A stretch of DNA of 64,000 bases from CAMCYM01 sp964405405 (lineage in GTDB: Bacteria > Bacteroidota > Bacteroidia > Flavobacteriales_D > Sanyastnellaceae). This document shows positions 61,001-64,000 of the stretch, piece after piece; the stretch's first letter is position 1, and every line of letters begins with the position of its first letter. Under the pieces are notes generated by a model. It had not been told where the DNA came from. It worked only from the letters and a program-made list of their open reading frames with translations, and did not search any database. The position numbers and the translations under genes were made by a program. The stretch is from NCBI GenBank assembly GCA_964405405.1, contig CAYONT010000005.1, positions 33,809 to 97,808 of the forward strand, read 5' to 3'.

Positions 61001-62157
61001 GCATCACGGATGCGAATCCTTTGCACGGTTACACCTTCCCAACCGGGGCGACGGTTCCGCCAGGGGGAAGGTGGATCCTGGCAGAGGATCCCATGGCGTT
61101 TGCTTCGGTGCATCCTGATGTCGCTGGCGTCTGGGGTCCTGCGGGGTTCGGTTGGTCCAATGCAGGCGATGAGGTCCAAGTCTTGCGCCCCAATGGGTCT
61201 GTGATGCTCACTTTTTCATACTCGGATGGGGATGTGGGATTGGGGTGCTCGGATGGTTGTGGGCACAGCCGAGGTCACCTTTGGTCATCCACGAATTATG
61301 GACCTGCTCATTGGTACCTTGAGTGCGAGGGCGGAAGTCCGGGCACAGGGCCGACGCCTTGTAGCCGCCCGGTCTGGGTGTCAGAGTTGATGTACGATGC
61401 GCCAGGGACAGGAGGCTCGGGTGACTGGGTGGAGTTCCAGGTTCCGCTGGGTGCGCCCGGCGCAGATTTGACAGGCTGGACGTTGCGCGATGGAGGTGGG
61501 AATGCCTTTGTGTTCCCGTCCGGCTCGGTGTTGGCTCCTGGGGACCATGGGGTGGTGGTCCGGGATGTGTCGGCTTTTGGTTCGGTTTATCCTGGGGTTG
61601 CCGTCTGGGCGGGACCATTGGACTTCGGCTGGTCCTCGACGGGGGACCGTTTGCAGTTATACGATGCGACGGGCCGGTTGCGGCTCGCGTTTGACTACGG
61701 AACGCAATCGCCTTGGCCCGCCGAAGCAGCCGGTGCGGGTGCCGCATTGGTTTACGATGGGACGGGACACCCTTGCGCACCGGGAAGCTGGTTCGCCAGT
61801 TGCCCAATGGGATCTCCGGGGCTGCCCCACGAAATCGGCTGTGGACCCACCGGAATTGACGGTCCCGGTTCCCCCGGTTCCCCCGGTCCGGCGTCGTCCC
61901 CCACAGCGACTTCGCTCCGGGTGTCCCCCAATCCGACCCACGGCCTCCTCCACTGGACCTGTCCCGCCACCGCCGAGGCCGTGTCTTGGACCCTCCGCTC
62001 CACGGACGGCCGGCCGGTCCACCATGCCCAAGGCGGTCGCTGGACCCACCAATCGGTCGACCTCACCTCCCTCGGTCTGTCCGCCGGCCTCTACCTCCTC
62101 GAAGTCCGGTCCGCCGAAGGCCACCGCTGGTCGACCCAGGTCCTCTTCACCCATTGA
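58075..62157 (+). CDS. Giant CotH-kinase-domain surface protein with lamin-tail domains
   Basis: A 1360-residue exported protein. Signal peptide to about residue 28. Domains in order: a lamin-tail domain (ILINEVQQVNASSWADE), a Gly/Trp-rich beta region, a second beta domain, a chitobiase-like C-terminal domain (IRYTVDGSVPTEASILY), a CotH kinase domain (VGVKIHGGWSRSREQKSLRV, FNLRNGGNDYDQYRFHDALLQ, WRFMLMDLDFGMG), an InlB-type strand region, two further lamin-tail domains (TELMFHPDDFTDSGDWLEL, SELMYDAPGTGGSGDWVEF) and a PNP-type T9SS domain at the end (RVSPNPTHGLLHW). CotH-family proteins are secretory-pathway kinases. The ATG at 58075 overlaps the upstream stop (ATGA). Confidence 0.9.
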   Translation: MIQRGMRFGGGAVLIALVGIGVRGEVQGQILINEVQQVNASSWADETGDYGDWFELYNPGTEPVSLAGWTVSDGGTGWALPPSWLGPGAHRVVFASGEDRWGTEGGVHHVEWPVAPGSLGQYLVPTSEPSGAWRLPGFSATGWGVGPTGMGFADGDDGTTVPQPALSVYVRVAFNLTDPADIVLGRLMMDYDDGIVCWLNGVELARAMVGVPGDLPGFQTPASGGHEAVGYQGGTPEEWELDAQLLQSVLLAGENVLGWQVHNVELNSSDLTGNVRLALGMGSAAVQTTLAPPGAEPPATPSHTDFGLSSGETLTLRNPDGEVVDEVVLPVLDTDHVYRRSSDGMPGWCVGTQPTPGGANTGPCAAGYAPEPAFSLPGGAYETGVYLELSVPEAVPNSVIRYTVDGSVPTEASILYTGPLAVAGTAVVSARTFVPDGLPSRVQKQTYLVAEEGLGLPVVSLSCDPDHLWHPETGIHVFGPPDYDTGVPFWGANFWENWERPAFVEYFDADGVRQLSGPVGVKIHGGWSRSREQKSLRVQAKGAWGMEDLAYPMLADKGYITRLKGFNLRNGGNDYDQYRFHDALLQRVLRTTHVDYMAYAPAVVFLNGEYWGFMEIRENMDVHYITTNHPIDAEDVTLLSMNYMGVNVLSGTYDDFLETHAALTTANPAAAGFLDLAESHLDLENYIDYIIAQTYWCNGDWSWGYQNNTKLWFDRRPGGKWRFMLMDLDFGMGLAGNSPTDDYIVAAGDDGLLTDQIFAQLKQNPAFRHRFINRYADLINTVFQADAVAAMAHAMRDEVAPAFERHRLRWNTNGDALNGALEGRLDWAEQRVDGARMVVQNHFGLAGQVDITLDVVPAGAGRIQISTIAPDEMDYPWSGVYFRGVPVRVTALPSPGYVFSHWTGNDQVAAGTTAQALELYFNADLVFEAVFEGEPAGPHPLSVTELMFHPDDFTDSGDWLELRNNLTVPLDLTGWRITDANPLHGYTFPTGATVPPGGRWILAEDPMAFASVHPDVAGVWGPAGFGWSNAGDEVQVLRPNGSVMLTFSYSDGDVGLGCSDGCGHSRGHLWSSTNYGPAHWYLECEGGSPGTGPTPCSRPVWVSELMYDAPGTGGSGDWVEFQVPLGAPGADLTGWTLRDGGGNAFVFPSGSVLAPGDHGVVVRDVSAFGSVYPGVAVWAGPLDFGWSSTGDRLQLYDATGRLRLAFDYGTQSPWPAEAAGAGAALVYDGTGHPCAPGSWFASCPMGSPGLPHEIGCGPTGIDGPGSPGSPGPASSPTATSLRVSPNPTHGLLHWTCPATAEAVSWTLRSTDGRPVHHAQGGRWTHQSVDLTSLGLSAGLYLLEVRSAEGHRWSTQVLFTH

Positions 62158-62205
62158 TTTTCCATCTTTTCAAACGTTCTCTCGCCCAATCGCCTGCACA
62201 AGCCG

Positions 62206-62213
62206 TACCTTTC
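62206..62213 (+). promoter_or_regulatory. Putative -7 box of the cold-shock gene (TACCTTTC)
   Basis: TAnnTTTG-like, 20 bases before the TTG start at 62234. Confidence 0.35.
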
Positions 62214-62233
62214 CCACTTAAACCCCACTTCTT

Positions 62234-62686
62234 TTGGCCAAATCAGCCCAATCCTTCGGAAAACGTGAGCGCGAACTCGCGAAAGAAAAAAAGCGCCAGG
62301 AAAAGGCGGCACGCAAAGTAGAAAACAAGGCGAACAAGCGCACGCTGGATTCGGATGACATGATCGCTTACGTGGACGAGTTTGGCAGGATTACATCCGA
62401 ACCACCTGATCCCAGCAAGCGCGTGGAAATCAACCCAGAGGACATCCAAATCTCCACGCCCAAGAAGGTTGAAGAAGCCCCGGATGCCCCTCGAACGGGT
62501 ACCGTGAGTTTTTTCAACGATTCCAAGGGATTTGGCTTCATCGATGTGGCAGGTTCTCGGGATCGAATCTTCGTGCACGTATCCCAATTGAAGGAGGAGA
62601 TTCGCGAAGGGCAGCGGGTGACGTTTGGGGTGGAGAAGGGCCCGAAAGGCCCCACTGCGACTGAGGTTCGCGTGGTCCGAGGCTGA
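62234..62686 (+). CDS. Cold-shock-domain protein with basic N-terminal extension (TTG start)
   Basis: A 150-residue RNA-binding protein. The first ~45 residues are Lys/Arg/Glu-rich and start (M)AKSAQSFGKRERELAK, matching the N-terminus of the flavobacterial long cold-shock proteins. A linker (YVDEFGRITSEPPDPSK) precedes the cold-shock domain: GTVSFFNDSKGFGFIDV (RNP1-like KGFGFI) and RIFVHVSQL (RNP2-like). The start is TTG at 62234; the next ATG is far inside the protein at about residue 43, so the non-ATG start is required for the conserved N-terminus. Confidence 0.9.
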   Translation: MAKSAQSFGKRERELAKEKKRQEKAARKVENKANKRTLDSDDMIAYVDEFGRITSEPPDPSKRVEINPEDIQISTPKKVEEAPDAPRTGTVSFFNDSKGFGFIDVAGSRDRIFVHVSQLKEEIREGQRVTFGVEKGPKGPTATEVRVVRG

Positions 62687-62758
62687 GCTCACGGTCCGTT
62701 CTGCTGCTGAAGGTAGTCAGTCTTGCCGTCAGTTTCTATGCGGTCAAGGAAGTTGCGC

Positions 62759-62766
62759 TACCTTGG
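62759..62766 (+). promoter_or_regulatory. Putative -7 box of acs (TACCTTGG, 6 bases before ATG)
   Basis: Start-proximal TAnnTTTG-like box; it favours the first of three consecutive ATG codons. Confidence 0.4.
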
Positions 62767-62772
62767 GTGGCT

Positions 62773-64000
62773 ATGATGATGCACATTCGATCGTGGGAGG
62801 AATACGAATCCGCTGTGGCCTGGGCCCGCAGGGATCCGGATGATTTTTGGGGGGCCATGGCCCGTGGATTTCAATGGCACCAACCTTTTGAGCGGGTTTG
62901 TGAATGGGACTTTGACACAGCCCAAGTGCGCTGGTTTGAAGACGGGATGCTCAACATCACGGAGAACTGTTTGGACCGTCATTTGGCTGCGGGAAGGGGG
63001 GGAGATCGTGCTTTGATTTGGGAACCCAATGACCCGGGGGAATCTGCTTGCACTTGGACGTACGACGCGCTCTATGGTGAGGTCTGCGCTTTCGCGGCGG
63101 GATTGCACGCTCAGGGGTTGAAAACGGGGGACCGCGTGGTGATTTACATGCCGATGGTGCCTGAAGTGGTGGTGGCCATGCTGGCTTGTGCGCGGTTGGG
63201 AGCGGTGCATGCGGTTGTGTTTGCTGGCTTCAGTGCGCAGTCCTTGGCAGACCGGGTGGTGGATGCCCATGCTCGGTTTGTGATTACCGCAGATGGTTTG
63301 CGGCGAGGTCCCAAACGAATGCCATTGAAATCGGTGGTGGACGAAGCACTGGACCAAGTGCTTCAGCAAACTGGGGCCGCTGTGGTCGAACAGGTCATTG
63401 TATTGGAAACTGGCGTGGCAGCCTGGAATCGGATGGAGGGACGGGATTGGACCTGGGAGGAGGTGGTCCATGAGATGCCACGTTCGTATCCTGCCGTCCC
63501 TGTGTCCGCTGAGGCCATGCTGTTTATTCTGTATACATCCGGATCCACGGGAAAACCCAAGGGTGTTGTACACACCACGGCGGGTTACATGGTTTACGTA
63601 GCCTACACTTTCCGGAATGTATTTCAAGGAGCATTGGGTGATGTGTTCTGGTGCACCGCGGATGTAGGGTGGGTCACAGGCCACAGTTACACCACTTACG
63701 GTCCCTTGCTGATGGGGGCCACGACCTTGCTCTTCGAAGGGGTACCTACGCATCCCCATCCGGGACGTTGCTGGGAGATCATTGAGAAACACCAGGTTCA
63801 ACAGTTCTACACTGCGCCAACGGCCATCCGGGCATTGATGGCTGAGGGAGACGCCCTCCCGCTTGCCTGGGAAATGCCTTCGCTCAAGGTGTTGGGCTCG
63901 GTCGGGGAGCCCATCAATGAGGAAGCATGGCATTGGTACCACTCCCGGGTGGGCAAAGGACGCTGTCCGGTGGTGGACACTTGGTGGCAAACCGAGACGG
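62773..64000 (+). CDS. acs: Acetyl-CoA synthetase, N-terminal part (runs off the window)
   Basis: ATP-dependent activation of acetate to acetyl-CoA. At least 409 residues are present. Family motifs in order: NITENCLDRHL, RVVIYMPMVPEVVVAMLACARLGAVHAVVF, the P-loop YTSGSTGKPKGVVHTTAGY (given in parts), the ACS-specific CTADVGWVTGHSYTTYGPLLMGAT, APTAIRALMAEGD and DTWWQTET at the edge. The window ends just after WWQTET, before the A8 loop. Three ATG codons in a row open the gene (MMMHIRSWEEY). Confidence 0.96.
   Translation, partial: MMMHIRSWEEYESAVAWARRDPDDFWGAMARGFQWHQPFERVCEWDFDTAQVRWFEDGMLNITENCLDRHLAAGRGGDRALIWEPNDPGESACTWTYDALYGEVCAFAAGLHAQGLKTGDRVVIYMPMVPEVVVAMLACARLGAVHAVVFAGFSAQSLADRVVDAHARFVITADGLRRGPKRMPLKSVVDEALDQVLQQTGAAVVEQVIVLETGVAAWNRMEGRDWTWEEVVHEMPRSYPAVPVSAEAMLFILYTSGSTGKPKGVVHTTAGYMVYVAYTFRNVFQGALGDVFWCTADVGWVTGHSYTTYGPLLMGATTLLFEGVPTHPHPGRCWEIIEKHQVQQFYTAPTAIRALMAEGDALPLAWEMPSLKVLGSVGEPINEEAWHWYHSRVGKGRCPVVDTWWQTET

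Overview
The window is about 60% G+C, densely coding DNA from a member of the Bacteroidota, most likely a GC-rich Flavobacteriales relative. The evidence is the set of type IX secretion (T9SS) substrates with gliding-motility-type or 'PNP' C-terminal sorting domains, the TonB receptor with a carboxypeptidase-like N-terminal domain, the fused E1 alpha/beta 2-oxoacid dehydrogenase, the MAKSxQSF-type cold-shock protein, and start-proximal motifs matching the Bacteroidota -7 element TAnnTTTG. Two runs of exactly 100 N (37889-37988 and 45310-45409) mark scaffold joins, so this is probably a draft or metagenome-derived genome.

Layout. 1-2956 (-): operon pepD, surE, small membrane protein, lpxB, with overlapping genes. 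3077-7770 (+): topoisomerase IV parE-parC. 7824-10574 (+): GH13 lipoprotein, methylglyoxal synthase, prmC. 10607-12274 (-): lipoprotein trypsin-like protease. 12334-15776 (+): NAD+ DNA ligase carrying a ~170-residue Trp-rich insertion, translationally coupled to a DnaQ-like exonuclease with a C-terminal BRCT domain. 15761-21048 (-): regulatory-domain protein, TonB-dependent receptor, lectin-like T9SS protein. 21074-28010: prfC, rhodanese/thioredoxin pair, DUF1573 lipoprotein, C-terminal processing protease, lysyl-endopeptidase-like secreted protease. 28038-31870 (-): pRiA4b-type protein, miaA, mutS2 without Smr. 31948-37471: small genes, sulfotransferase coupled to fused 2-oxoacid dehydrogenase E1, FAD protein. 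37577-40066: outer-membrane protein broken by a gap, D-amino-acid-oxidase-like flavoprotein. 40101-44831 (+): TPR/coiled-coil exported protein with a TonB-like partner, then an alanine/saccharopine-dehydrogenase-like enzyme. 44912-45309 (+): tmRNA ending at the second gap. 45435-52790: secreted dockerin-like protein, icd operon with divergent LysR regulator, cytosine-deaminase-like protein, and an arylsulfotransferase gene broken by one in-frame stop. 52787-62157: three giant secreted proteins. 62234-64000: cold-shock protein and the start of acs.

How it fits together. Most of the window is housekeeping (topoisomerase, ligase, RF3, MiaA, PrmC, tmRNA, IDH, ACS) interleaved with a large exported proteome that would rely on T9SS. 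Genes inside operons overlap by 1-8 bases (ATGA, GTGA, TTGA, TGATG), which implies translational coupling. First genes of transcription units repeatedly carry a TAnnTTTG-like box only 4-7 bases before the start codon, which predicts nearly leaderless mRNAs; I used this rule to choose several starts.

The points most worth following are the enlarged LigA with its coupled exonuclease-BRCT protein, the leaderless-promoter architecture, the 13-base direct repeat of the tmRNA 3' end flanking the assembly gap (contig overlap or attachment sites of a missing island), and the single-stop arylsulfotransferase.
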